Below are positions 47,250 to 55,837 of a DNA stretch of 64,000 bases, piece after piece (the first letter of the stretch is position 1; each line of letters starts with the position of its first letter). The stretch is taken from positions 186,001 through 250,000 of the forward strand of contig NZ_JAUFQE010000003.1 in the NCBI RefSeq assembly GCF_030409755.1. The letters run 5' to 3'. Position numbers and translations under genes: made by a program. Source of the stretch: Vibrio lentus. GTDB lineage: Bacteria; Pseudomonadota; Gammaproteobacteria; Enterobacterales; Vibrionaceae. A model generated the notes under the pieces. It was given only the letters and a program-made list of their open reading frames with translations, did not search any database and was not told the origin of the DNA.

Positions 47250-48771
47250 CAATCTCCAACTTGTTTTTGAGGTTATCAATAGTTCTGAGTCCACGCTGTT
47301 TGATAAGAAAAAAGCATGTGGCTTCGTAGAGAAGTTACTGGCGCTTCAAGGGCAGATAAATCACGAATCTGTGTCTATTTTCATTCGGTTATTGGACGAA
47401 TTGCTTTTAGCTGACAAGGAACAATATCTTGCTCGAGATGTGTTACAGCGTATTAGTTGGCTCGAACCAAAGGACCTTGTGATGTTAGATAAGGTATTTT
47501 TTGTTTGGATTGGTTGTTTGAGTGAGCGCCAGCTTGAATATTTTGATGTGTGGGAAGAAGTTTGCCAAGACGATACATTCATCTATTACGATAGCCGCTG
47601 TTTACTTGCTAGTGAGATTAAGGACGTTCTCTGTCGAATACACAACTGCAGTCATGAAGATGTGGCCTTTATAAAGCACCAAAGTGACTGGTTTGAGGCG
47701 TTTGTAGAAAGTAAGGAGAGACACCTCGATGAATGGTTAATTGATCATACTAGAGTCTATGATGCCGACATCGCAACTGAGCTTGAACATAGGCTCTACC
47801 GTGTTAGGCATCGTTACTACCGGCTAACGAAACTAGTTACCTTGATAGATATTGCGTCTATTGACTCATTATTTGTATTTAGCGGCTTTGATTTAGAACC
47901 TTACTACCTGTACGAAGTACTTCTGAGAAATAATTTAGCTGCAGCAAGTGATATCGTTCGGTTGTTGGTTCTTTATCATCAAGGGGGGATGTACGTTGAT
48001 TTCGACACACTTCCAAGTTTTGAGCACTGTTTTCCTAAAACAAATCGGCGCTTTCCTGAATGGGTGAGTAATAACATGGTCGATGTACTTAAAGCCGAGC
48101 TCGTCATGAATGTGTTTCGAACTCAGCAATTGACTCGTTTTGCACGGTGCCAAGGTGATCATCAGCTAGTAGAGAATCTCGTAGCGACGTTTTTTGATGA
48201 TGATAAAGAGCAAATCAAAAGTTTGCATGAAGATGTTGCTGCGATAACTGAAGATAAACTTTTTCACCCTTTTATCTTGCCTCCCGTTCACAAAGAGGGT
48301 TTGGCATTAACGAAAGCCAAAAATAGTGTGGGCGAATTCAACAACAATGTGCTGATAGCGCCTAAGGGATCCAAGTTAATAAGAATTGTCTTAACGATGA
48401 TGAGCAGTCGTTACCGTTATATGGAAGATAACGGTATTATATTTGATGATATTTTCAACTCTCGCGACTGTGACGTTAACAATAGAGTGATGGAGAGCGA
48501 GGAGTATTGGCTTCGTTTTTCGGACTATCGGTATGACCATTTACGGTCAAGTGATAATGTAACGCTCTTCTTGTCTGGGCCTTCATTGGTATTAGAGGTA
48601 CTTATATCGCTTGCTTATGAAGTTTTTGACATTGAAGGCTGCAGTCCGAACGCCGTCGCGTTCGCAATGAGCCACCCAGACTTGAAGATGGCATTTGAGC
48701 ATCAAACTCAATTTACAGTAGAGCATATGCGCTCAACTTGGCTTCGAAACCAAAACCTATTTTCTGATTAG
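47218..48771 (+). CDS. TcdA/TcdB-type (GT44-like) glycosyltransferase with DxD motif
   Basis: About 517 residues, no signal peptide. The central motif LAAASDIVRLLVLYHQGG followed at once by MYVDFDTLPSF (DxD near residue 260) is the donor-sugar and metal site of the TcdA/TcdB/PaTox glycosyltransferase family. An N-terminal helical part includes VFFVWIGCL (cf. the I-W-I-G start of the fold). The C-terminal LFLSGPSLVLEVL fits the flexible-loop end of the domain. There is no translocation domain, so it is a stand-alone cytoplasmic enzyme. Beside a double-glycine peptide it might glycosylate the peptide, or it could be an effector. ATG 47218 or 47224 are both possible. Confidence 0.75.
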   Translation: MNMTAGSALDNNLQLVFEVINSSESTLFDKKKACGFVEKLLALQGQINHESVSIFIRLLDELLLADKEQYLARDVLQRISWLEPKDLVMLDKVFFVWIGCLSERQLEYFDVWEEVCQDDTFIYYDSRCLLASEIKDVLCRIHNCSHEDVAFIKHQSDWFEAFVESKERHLDEWLIDHTRVYDADIATELEHRLYRVRHRYYRLTKLVTLIDIASIDSLFVFSGFDLEPYYLYEVLLRNNLAAASDIVRLLVLYHQGGMYVDFDTLPSFEHCFPKTNRRFPEWVSNNMVDVLKAELVMNVFRTQQLTRFARCQGDHQLVENLVATFFDDDKEQIKSLHEDVAAITEDKLFHPFILPPVHKEGLALTKAKNSVGEFNNNVLIAPKGSKLIRIVLTMMSSRYRYMEDNGIIFDDIFNSRDCDVNNRVMESEEYWLRFSDYRYDHLRSSDNVTLFLSGPSLVLEVLISLAYEVFDIEGCSPNAVAFAMSHPDLKMAFEHQTQFTVEHMRSTWLRNQNLFSD

Positions 48772-48826
48772 TTCGATTTTAGTCATTGTCTAACATTTAA
48801 GCTGACTTTTTAGTACGGTTCGCTCA

Positions 48827-50060
48827 TTAAAGCTTACCTTGGATCGCGTATGTTGGGTCAAGTAACCATTCTAGGAGCGTGCGCGTTTCTAAAATAATAT
48901 CAGCTTCAGCTAACATGTCTGTTTTCAATGGAAATTCTTCACCATAGGCGTTCTAAATTGCTCTGGTAAAGAGGCTGTTACTCGATACATGGCTTGTTCT
49001 GTCTGAATGAGGAGGGCTTTGTCACTTGGCAAGATCAAAGCTTTGTCAATGCTCGTGATAGCACCGGTCATTAAACCGAATTTCTGATACGGAAAAGCAT
49101 CAAAGCGGATATTGACGGTATCACCTTGTTGAACAAAACCAGCAGAGCGTGTGGGTAGGAGTAATTCTAACTCAACTAACTCAAGGGGCGAGTTGGTGGG
49201 GATGATACTTAAAATCGGTGTACTTGGGGATACTTGGCTCCCTACTTTAGCCTGAATCGCTGTAACAGTGCCTTGCTTGGACGCTTCTGTGTAAATTCAT
49301 ATTCGCCGTTTAGTTCTACTTTTTGGGCCTGTAATAAAGAGATATATTATTGTATCTCAAGTAGTTTTAAGTTGTGTTGTTCAGGCAGTAACTGTTGTTG
49401 GGTTTGTCTTTGTGCTATCTCGACTTGAAGCGAACTCACCTCTTTATCTATTGTTTGATTCGCTTCTTGGTATTCTAATAATGCTTCTTGAGCTTCTATT
49501 AAGGCTGTTGCTGAAAGGTATCCATCTTGAGATAAGGTTTGTCGTTTTTCATAGAGTTGGGTTTGTAGGTCAAGGCGTATGGTGTTGGTTTGTTTAGCTT
49601 TGTTAATTGCGCTTAAACTTTGATTCAGACGCTCTAACTGGTGCTAAAAAGTGAGAGTTTGCTTGTTAAACAGGGCGTCAGAAATAGTTCGCTTTTTTCC
49701 CAACATTTTCAACTGTGTGTCTATTTATTGGATGAGAGCCGTGGTTCGCTCTTTTCCGCTGCTTAAGCCTTGGCTATTTTGAATCCGTGCCTCTGTGATT
49801 TCTAGTCCTTCCTCTACCCAGAGCTGATTGAGTACCCCTGAACGAGCAAAATATAAAGTGATGACGCCTTTTTGTGGAGCTAGGTCTCCCTTCACAGTCT
49901 CTTTACGTGCGAACTCAAATTGCGAGAGATAGAACAAGATGAGAACAAAGAGAGCGAAAAGTGCCGCACTGATACCATACAAGGACAGTGGCTGAATTAA
50001 AACGACGCGACCTGTTAGCGTTTGTTTTTTGCTTCAATAACTTGTCGACGAAATAAAATA
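48827..50060 (-). pseudogene. HlyD/CvaA-family export adaptor, decayed
   Basis: Near the 5' end: FRRQVIEAK, a shift in an A run at ~50030, then LTGRVVLIQPLSLYGISAAL (membrane helix) and VKGDLAPQKGVITLYFARSG. An in-frame stop near 49725 follows, then broken frames. The last part, PLKTDMLAEADIILETRTLL and EWLLDPTYAIQGKL, is the conserved C-terminus of CvaA-like adaptors. Family order and length (~400) are kept, but there are several breaks. It would have linked the exporter to TolC. Confidence 0.85.
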
Positions 50061-50433
50061 ATAATTCCTTTTTCTTTTTTATTCCTTGGATTGTTTAGGT
50101 CAAATGGCAAGTTTATGGATGGTTAGGAGGATCTCTCCATGCTAGAAGGAGTGGAGAAAAAACTCAGCTTATTAAACAGTAATTACGAGTGATTTTTGGG
50201 GGTTGAACTCTCTTGATGCAAAGGAAAACCACTCGAATAATCATGAACTAAGAAACTCAATGCCTCATCATTAATTAACCATAATTAAATACTTTCTCCC
50301 GAATAAGCACGTTAATTTTTTAACCTCCAATCAGGGATGTTTAGGTCGGAATGCAACAGATTTTAAACTGACAGGTCAGTTGTCCGTCCGCTCTCTCTTG
50401 GAATCGTGGATTTAATTGAGGGAGAGTTTAACA

Positions 50434-50682
50434 ATGAAAGTATTAGCTACTGTTCATGAGATTGAGCAAGTTGTTGGAGGGAGTCCTAGTCGTGGAATTG
50501 GAAGCTGGATCCGTGATTCGCTTGATAGAGCACACGCACCAGTTGCAAGAGCTCGTTATAGTGAGTATCGCCAGCGAAGAGATCGCTCGGGAGCTCGTGC
50601 TGCACAGGCTCGTTCTCGTTCGCGCAACGATATGAACGACCGCCATGACAAAGGTGGCAGTAATCGTATTGGGGGCCGTTAG
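50434..50682 (+). CDS. double-glycine-leader, arginine-rich precursor 2
   Basis: 82 residues from ATG 50434, with GAGGGAGAG upstream; an in-frame TTG at 50416 would lie on that site. The short leader MKVLATVHEIEQVVGG ends in Gly-Gly. The 66-residue core starts SPSRGIGSWIRDSLDRAHAP and is extremely Arg/Ser-rich (RARYSEYRQRRDRSGARAAQ and RSRSRNDMNDRHDKGG), ending GGR. Strongly basic, with no Cys, so it may bind nucleic acid or anionic membranes. It is the first gene of a run continuing with a CPBP protease and a small membrane protein. Confidence 0.65.
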   Translation: MKVLATVHEIEQVVGGSPSRGIGSWIRDSLDRAHAPVARARYSEYRQRRDRSGARAAQARSRSRNDMNDRHDKGGSNRIGGR

Positions 50683-50701
50683 GTTTTCGGAGTAATTTAC
50701 G

Positions 50702-51529
50702 ATGCGGTTAATGATATCTGCTGTGGTGGTAGTCTATATAGGTTATTTTTTTCCAAGTTATATTCTGCTTGATTACTACCTGATCATTACCCGAGAGTGG
50801 ATACTTAATCCGAGTTTGGATCGAGTGCTCTACTCAGCTATCGCCTACTACTTGTTACCCGTTAGCGCTTTTTTCGCGCTGTTTGTTAGTGCTCGACGAG
50901 ATAAGCATTGGAAGCAGTACTCAACCTCCTGGCCTAGAAACACATGTACATGGGGTGAAGGCGTATTGGTATTGCTTGGTTTGATCTCATTGAATTCTGT
51001 ATCAAATTATATTCAATATATTGTTTTTGATTGGTTTTCTCCAGGCTCTTGGCAGGCCCAAGCCTACAATTTCACTCCTTTGTTTTCAGCCTATGATGGT
51101 GTGATTGATTGGTCGAGTGTGTTACGCAGCGCTATGGACGGTGTGTTTATTTCTCCCGTGATAGAAGAGCTTATTTTTCGTTATTTGTTGTTTGTTATTT
51201 TCAGATCCGTTTTGGGGGTTACCGGCGCCGCATTACTCTCAAGCTTAATATTCGCTTCAATACACCAGTGGGAACTGTACGCCTTTATGTCAGGGGTATT
51301 TTTATGTTGGGCCTTTGAGCGATATCGCCGCCTAGAAGTGGTTATTGCCATTCATGCTGGTCATAACCTATTTATTTTACTTTATGACCTTGTTTATTAC
51401 TCGATCACACAGCTTCACTTTAATCCTTGGGAGGTGGTTGATATTAATATTGTTGCACTACAATCGGGTTATCTGGTGCTGTTTTTGCTCTTTATTGATT
51501 ATCAGCGAAGAGAGTTCAGGAAGGAGTAA
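50702..51529 (+). CDS. CPBP-family intramembrane metalloprotease (CAAX-like), probable immunity/processing protein
   Basis: A 275-residue polytopic protein. It has all three CPBP motifs: PVIEELIFRYLLF (E-E-x-x-x-R) near residue 155, FASIHQWEL (F-x-x-x-H), and AIHAGHNLFILLY (H-x-x-x-N). The active site is therefore intact. In Gram-positive bacteriocin loci such proteins (e.g. PlnI, SkkI) give self-immunity. Here it begins 20 bases after precursor 2 and overlaps the next gene by one base, which supports the same role; inferred. Confidence 0.8.
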   Translation: MRLMISAVVVVYIGYFFPSYILLDYYLIITREWILNPSLDRVLYSAIAYYLLPVSAFFALFVSARRDKHWKQYSTSWPRNTCTWGEGVLVLLGLISLNSVSNYIQYIVFDWFSPGSWQAQAYNFTPLFSAYDGVIDWSSVLRSAMDGVFISPVIEELIFRYLLFVIFRSVLGVTGAALLSSLIFASIHQWELYAFMSGVFLCWAFERYRRLEVVIAIHAGHNLFILLYDLVYYSITQLHFNPWEVVDINIVALQSGYLVLFLLFIDYQRREFRKE

Positions 51530-51810
51530 TGCTAGCAAGAGGACTGTTTCTTTCACTTATTTACTTAAATATCGCCATACTGTTTTTAAGCGTACTTTGG
51601 TTGTTAGTCCCATCTTTCAAACAGTATTCGTTAAGCGATTACTACGCCTACATTGCCATTGTAATCTTAGTTCTGAGCGCTCTAGTCTCTCAAGGTGGCC
51701 GAAATAGTACTGAAGTGACTGACAATAAAAATAATTACCGTGCTGTTGTGTTCTTGTTAACGTTGGGCTTGATATTAATGATTAAAAGCTTCGTGTTAAC
51801 TTTGATTTAG
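51529..51810 (+). CDS. small membrane protein, candidate immunity protein
   Basis: 93 residues with three predicted membrane helices (LFLSLIYLNIAILFLSVLWL, AYIAIVILVLSAL, AVVFLLTLGLILMI). Its ATG overlaps the stop of the CPBP gene (TAATG), so the two are translationally coupled. No family recognised. Size and position after a bacteriocin-like precursor fit an immunity protein. Confidence 0.6.
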   Translation: MLARGLFLSLIYLNIAILFLSVLWLLVPSFKQYSLSDYYAYIAIVILVLSALVSQGGRNSTEVTDNKNNYRAVVFLLTLGLILMIKSFVLTLI

Positions 51811-51902
51811 GGGAACGAACATAATCCATCATTGTCACCATCAAAATAGTGGTTTCGTACAAGTTTTGGTTGCTTAAGGTTGGTTTGTAAGAAGAAAAGT
51901 TT

Positions 51903-52688
51903 ATGATAAAAAACAAAAGTATTCTCGTATGTGGTTGTGTGTTAATCGTGTTTGCTGTCATGATCAGCCAGCGCAATCTTAGCCCTGAGTTAATATTTCC
52001 TAAATGTGAGATTAACAAGCCAGTTCAATCAAAGGTCACTTTTTATATTGATGAGTCCGTTGTGTATAAAAATGAAATTGTCGGAAAACTGCATGAAGCC
52101 GTGGCAATGTCTAACACAATATTGGCTAACTCTTGTGTACCTATTATTCGCTCTTTTAAAGAGAGCCGATTTATATCTATGCCAAAGAGTGTTTCATCTG
52201 TTTCCTCTCTACATTCTGCCTTACAAGAAGAAGTAGGTGCTTCCGAAATTGACCATCTTAGAAGTAACCCAATAGAGCAGTATGTGGTCGTTCTTGGTGA
52301 GAATCACCCTGTCGTCCTTGAACAAGAGATTCACGGCATGACAATGATGAATATGAATGATAGCTTTATTGTCTTATCTGAAAGATTTCCTGTTACCGTT
52401 TTAGAACACGAATTTGGGCACTTAGCTTGGGCTATGCATGAGCAGCCAGATACTGAAAGTGGTAAGTTTTGGATTAATGAGCAAGTTTTCCCTGGTAATA
52501 GAAACAAGGTAAAGCCTTACGCGGGTGCTTATCGTTGCTCGAATTACGGCACTGTCATGAGCTATGCTACACAAGTAGTTCCTGCGTACTCTAGCCCCCT
52601 GATTAGTAATAACGGAGAGTTATGTGGTCACGAAGTTAAGGGCGATAATGCTAGGGTTATGCAGGAATACGCTGAAAGTTTAAGATAA
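51903..52688 (+). CDS. secreted or membrane-anchored metzincin metalloprotease
   Basis: A 261-residue protein with an N-terminal hydrophobic anchor or signal (ILVCGCVLIVFAVMIS). HEFGHLAWAMH near residue 169 has the metzincin spacing H-E-x-x-H-x-x-x-x-x-H, although Trp replaces the usual Gly, and YGTVMSYA near 219 is a Met-turn. So it is a zinc endopeptidase of metzincin type. Four or more Cys may form disulfides. ~90 bases after the small membrane protein; it may belong to the bacteriocin island as a processing or effector protease. Exact family uncertain. Confidence 0.7.
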   Translation: MIKNKSILVCGCVLIVFAVMISQRNLSPELIFPKCEINKPVQSKVTFYIDESVVYKNEIVGKLHEAVAMSNTILANSCVPIIRSFKESRFISMPKSVSSVSSLHSALQEEVGASEIDHLRSNPIEQYVVVLGENHPVVLEQEIHGMTMMNMNDSFIVLSERFPVTVLEHEFGHLAWAMHEQPDTESGKFWINEQVFPGNRNKVKPYAGAYRCSNYGTVMSYATQVVPAYSSPLISNNGELCGHEVKGDNARVMQEYAESLR

Positions 52689-52985
52689 CTCCTTCTAAAG
52701 TTTTCTCTTCACTTGAAGCACCCTACGGGCTACCTGCTTTATTTCGCGAACCTCCGCTCGTTCCTCACTCTTCGGTGGTTCAACCAAGCCATATTATCTT
52801 CAATCACAAACAACGTGCTTTAGCTTGTGCCCTAGTTGTCCTTTGGTTGGGTTTTAACGCTTCGTTGGCGTCAGTTCTGATTCAATAAGGTTAAAAACTG
52901 ATGAAATTATGATTAAATAATAAGTGTTTTTTCAGTTAATCCTCTAATTTTGTTGGGCATCTAAAACTAATAGGATTGAGAAAAT
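52689..52985. other. spacer with a short coding-like remnant
   Basis: 297 bases. In one plus frame 52758-52890 reads SVVQPSHIIFNHKQRALACA then LVVLWLGFNASLASVLIQ and stops, which looks like a C-terminal protein scrap. No intact gene. Confidence 0.35.
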
Positions 52986-53378
52986 ATGCGCAAAATCATT
53001 GATACTCAAGCGGCCCCAAAAGCGATTGGCCCATACTCCCAAGGGATCATCACCAGTGGGTTAATTTTCACTTCTGGTCAATTACCACTGAGTCCCCAGA
53101 CTGGGTTTTTGGTTAAAAATAGTCTTGAGAAGCAAACGGTGCAGTGTCTAGAGAATATGAGAGCGATTTTGCTCCAGGCAGACGCTGACATGTCAGACGT
53201 AGTGAAAACAACTGTTTATATTACCGATATGATGAGCTTTTCAGTTGTAAATGAAATTTATAATGATTTTTTCATTAAGCACGGCGCCAATTATTTTCCT
53301 GCGAGAACCTGTATTGAAGTATCGAAACTTCCTCTCAACGCCATGATTGAGATAGAAGCCGTTGCTGTTGCACCTTAG
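52986..53378 (+). CDS. RidA/YjgF-family enamine/imine deaminase
   Basis: A 130-residue protein of normal family length. APKAIGPYSQGIITSGLIFT at the start, SGQLPLSP, and the C-terminal block PARTCIEVSKLPLNAMIEIE carry the RidA fingerprint, with the active-site Arg of the PARTC motif and the Glu in IEIEAVA. It hydrolyses reactive 2-aminoacrylate-type intermediates from PLP enzymes in the cytoplasm, as a trimer. No partner gene adjoins it here, though tnaA on the same replicon makes such intermediates. Confidence 0.9.
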   Translation: MRKIIDTQAAPKAIGPYSQGIITSGLIFTSGQLPLSPQTGFLVKNSLEKQTVQCLENMRAILLQADADMSDVVKTTVYITDMMSFSVVNEIYNDFFIKHGANYFPARTCIEVSKLPLNAMIEIEAVAVAP

Positions 53379-54201
53379 TCATTAACCATTTTTAATTTTT
53401 TAGCTCCAGCTTAGGCGCTGGGGTTATCTATTTAGGATTACCCTAGTGCGAACTTTGTCTCCGTATGTTTAATATAATTTATATAACACTCAATATACGC
53501 TCTCTTATTTATAAGATTTTTTTTCGTGAAATCCCGCGAAATGAGTAGAGTTACATTTTTCGAGAGTTAGGGTGTCAAATGACTTAGGAAGAGGTCGAGA
53601 AATTGTTTTTTAAAACGGTTATAACCGTCATGGGTTGGGAGGGAGATAAACCAGTAGCGTCCGAGTGCAAAAGGATTATATGAATGGCTAAAGGTCGGGA
53701 ATCCATCATCTACTTGAGAACGCAAGAGCGATAGCTAATATAAAAATGGGACTAAAAAAGAATGGTTCTTTTAGAGTGACCTCTAAGAGAGTAGTTCTGT
53801 TGTTGATACTTTTGCGCTAGGGCGTTCTCGCTCCGCTTGGTTCATTCCGTCGATTCTCTCCTCTCTCGATAACTTGAGTCACTTTATCGATCCAGCTCGA
53901 GATGCTTTACTTTCCTGAGAACAATTACTCAACGCGCTTCTCTCTACGTTTGATGCGCCTCGTCGTCTCTCCTTGTTGCACTCCCTGTCTTTGAATAAGT
54001 TCGAGTAAGGGCTTGTTTTCTTATGCGCTAATTTCCTTTCACTCGATTCATTTACGGGCACGCAGGGTGTTAACCGTTTCTCACCACAACCTGTTTTTCA
54101 AGTGAGGCTTCGCCGCTGCGCGCCCTTGCAAAGCAGAACGATGTTGAGAGAGCGGACATCCAAGCGGCTCCGAAAAGTGATACTCAAAAAAGGAAAATTT
54201 C
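53379..54201. other. long spacer, upstream half of a dispersed duplication
   Basis: 823 bases. A modest hairpin (CCAGC / GCTGG at ~53405-53420) follows ridA. No intact gene. From ~53985 on it matches the region near 57345 (see repeat entry). Confidence 0.5.
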
Positions 54202-54310
54202 ATGGCGCAACAAAACTCAACCCCAACTCTCTCTAATTCAAATTCAGCAACCAGCGTTTCGCCGCTGGGACACGAAAGCTCATTAAAAAATGATGCCTCT
54301 AGTCCTTTGG
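53985..54310 (+). repeat. dispersed duplication, copy A
   Basis: Shares TTCGAGTAAGGGCTTG, then a diverged stretch, then TCAACCCCAACTCTCTCTAA-like and GTGTTTCGCCGCTGG-like segments with 57345-57570, in the same order and orientation. It spans the upstream region and first ~35 codons of the gene at 54202. Copy A keeps the frame and copy B does not. Confidence 0.7.
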
Positions 54311-54591
54311 CAGTATTAAAGTTGCGCTATCTAGTCAAAAAGTGTCGTGATGAGGAAAAAATAAAGTCTGATTTGGTCTCAAAAATTCATCGTTTAAAAA
54401 TGTTCAGCCGTCGTCAGTCTCCAGAGCAACAGGCCGATATAAATGCGCTCAAAGAGCAAGGGTTGGTTGACTATCTCAAGCAGAATTTTCCGCAATTGGT
54501 GTTTCGTCGTTTTGCTTTGCACGAGGTGCGTAACTTCTTTGTTGAATTGAACAGGGCGAATGGTTTCTCCATGAGCGAGTGGATCACATAA
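54202..54591 (+). CDS. hypothetical protein of 129 residues
   Basis: AAAAAAGGA lies upstream of ATG 54202. The first ~30 residues are Ser/Asn/Thr-rich and disordered (NSTPTLSNSNSATSVSP). The remainder is helical and charged: AVLKLRYLVKKCRDEEKIKS, RQSPEQQADINALKEQGLVD, LHEVRNFFVELNRANGF. No signal peptide or membrane segment. Not recognised; the ADINALKEQG / FFVELNRANG segments suggest a plasmid- or phage-type regulatory protein. A decayed copy of its 5' end lies near 57450. Confidence 0.55.
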   Translation: MAQQNSTPTLSNSNSATSVSPLGHESSLKNDASSPLAVLKLRYLVKKCRDEEKIKSDLVSKIHRLKMFSRRQSPEQQADINALKEQGLVDYLKQNFPQLVFRRFALHEVRNFFVELNRANGFSMSEWIT

Positions 54592-55237
54592 TCCTTTACA
54601 CCACCTACGGGTCAGTGTTTCCAGCCTTACGATTCGTGAAAATGTTTAAGTGTTCGGGGTTTTGTTTCGATATACGTTTTGGTGCTTAGGAGATCATATT
54701 AAAATACGTTCTACGGTTTCCGCTGACATATCCAGGCACGTGATTTCGGTGAATTTAACCGAGGTAAGGGGGTAAGTATTTGTGTGTGATAACACTACCA
54801 TCATTAAACAGATCAGAGGCGAGGTCTACGAGAAGAAAGCTGAAAGGATGATAGAAAAAACGTCCGAGCATCGCACGTCGGCTAAGGCTTTTCTCTCTTG
54901 CCTGTATGACAATTAAGGTGTTTGTATCAAACAGTCATCAGTCAAGGTCATCAAGATGTCTGAATTTTGTTTCGATATTCCGGTCGTTCTCGGCATTCAA
55001 GCGGGTCGTGTTTTGATACGAGCTACGTCTTTTTCGGTCCAGCCATATGATCGAGTGTGCACGTTGATGTCCTTTGCGACAAGCAGTGTTTCCTGAGCGT
55101 GAGTTGCTCTACTTTAGATAAATTGCAAGTTCCAATATAGACATACAAACACTTAGAAAATAATAATTAAGTAATTCTAATAGAGCAGGTTGAAATCAAG
55201 TTTGATCCCGCTCTGGTAAAATTAATGGGGGCAGATC
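54592..55237. other. spacer with coding scraps, one DndB/DGQHR-like
   Basis: No intact gene. Short plus-strand frames look partly coding: HIKIRSTVSADISRHVISVN (54690-54770) and IIKQIRGEVYEKKAERMIEK (54800-54920). At 54956-55096 (46 codons) MSEFCFDIPVVLGIQAGRVL resembles the F-P-x-x-x-G-x-Q-A-G-R start of DGQHR/DndB proteins, but it stops early. All are treated as remnants. Confidence 0.35.
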
Positions 55238-55459
55238 CTAGCTAGACATTGACCTTCGGAGCTTGTCACTTTGGGCAAAAAGTAAAAATAGAGTAAAGCA
55301 AATGATGGCAAGTCCTGAAGATATTCCCAGCATAAATAAGCTTTCTTCATATATCAGAGGTAAGGCTATTGATAAAAAAGCGAGCATGACAACAAATAAT
55401 TCACACCCTGCCCCGAAAATAGGACGCTGATGACGAAATACAGCCCATTGATAAACCAT
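55238..55459 (-). CDS. small membrane protein, unknown
   Basis: 73 residues. AAGGAGG, nine bases before ATG 55459, supports translation. Two hydrophobic helices: AGCELFVVMLAFLSIALPLI and MLGISSGLAIICFTLFLLFA, with a basic tail (KLRRSMSS). Probably an inner-membrane microprotein. No family recognised. Confidence 0.55.
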   Translation of the reverse strand: MVYQWAVFRHQRPIFGAGCELFVVMLAFLSIALPLIYEESLFMLGISSGLAIICFTLFLLFAQSDKLRRSMSS

Positions 55460-55837
55460 TGTTGATAACCTCCTTACAGCCGAGCTTAGTTACTATCTTG
55501 AGTTAAAATACGTTAAGGTCAATTTTGTTTCCGCTTTAGACTCGGGAATCGAATTAGGTAACTTTTAATCTACCTCCCTATTATTTTTTAATATAACAAT
55601 ATCCTCTTACATGAAAAGCGATTGGAATATTATTTATGTGTAATTAAGTTATTGATAGGCATCTCATCGGAAGTTTGGCGCTTATCAATTAAATTAATAC
55701 CAACCCACAACCTAAGTTGACTATCAATAGCTTAATACAGTCAACCAAATTAATCTTATAAATTAAGTTAAATTAATCCCATTCTCCCTGTTATTACCCG
55801 ATTGTTATAAACCCTAATAAATTAGTATATAATAAAC
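55460..55837. other. AT-rich intergenic region
   Basis: 378 very AT-rich bases between divergent genes. Includes inverted CTTATCAATTAAATTAATAC-type runs but no assignable site. Confidence 0.45.

Noticed and set aside
51345..51707. 120-codon frame overlapping the CPBP and small membrane protein genes
   Set aside because: It is in another frame of two translationally coupled genes and has no ribosome binding site.
52720..52890. Integron attC site
   Set aside because: No consistent core sites flanking a palindrome, and no integrase or cassette array in the window.
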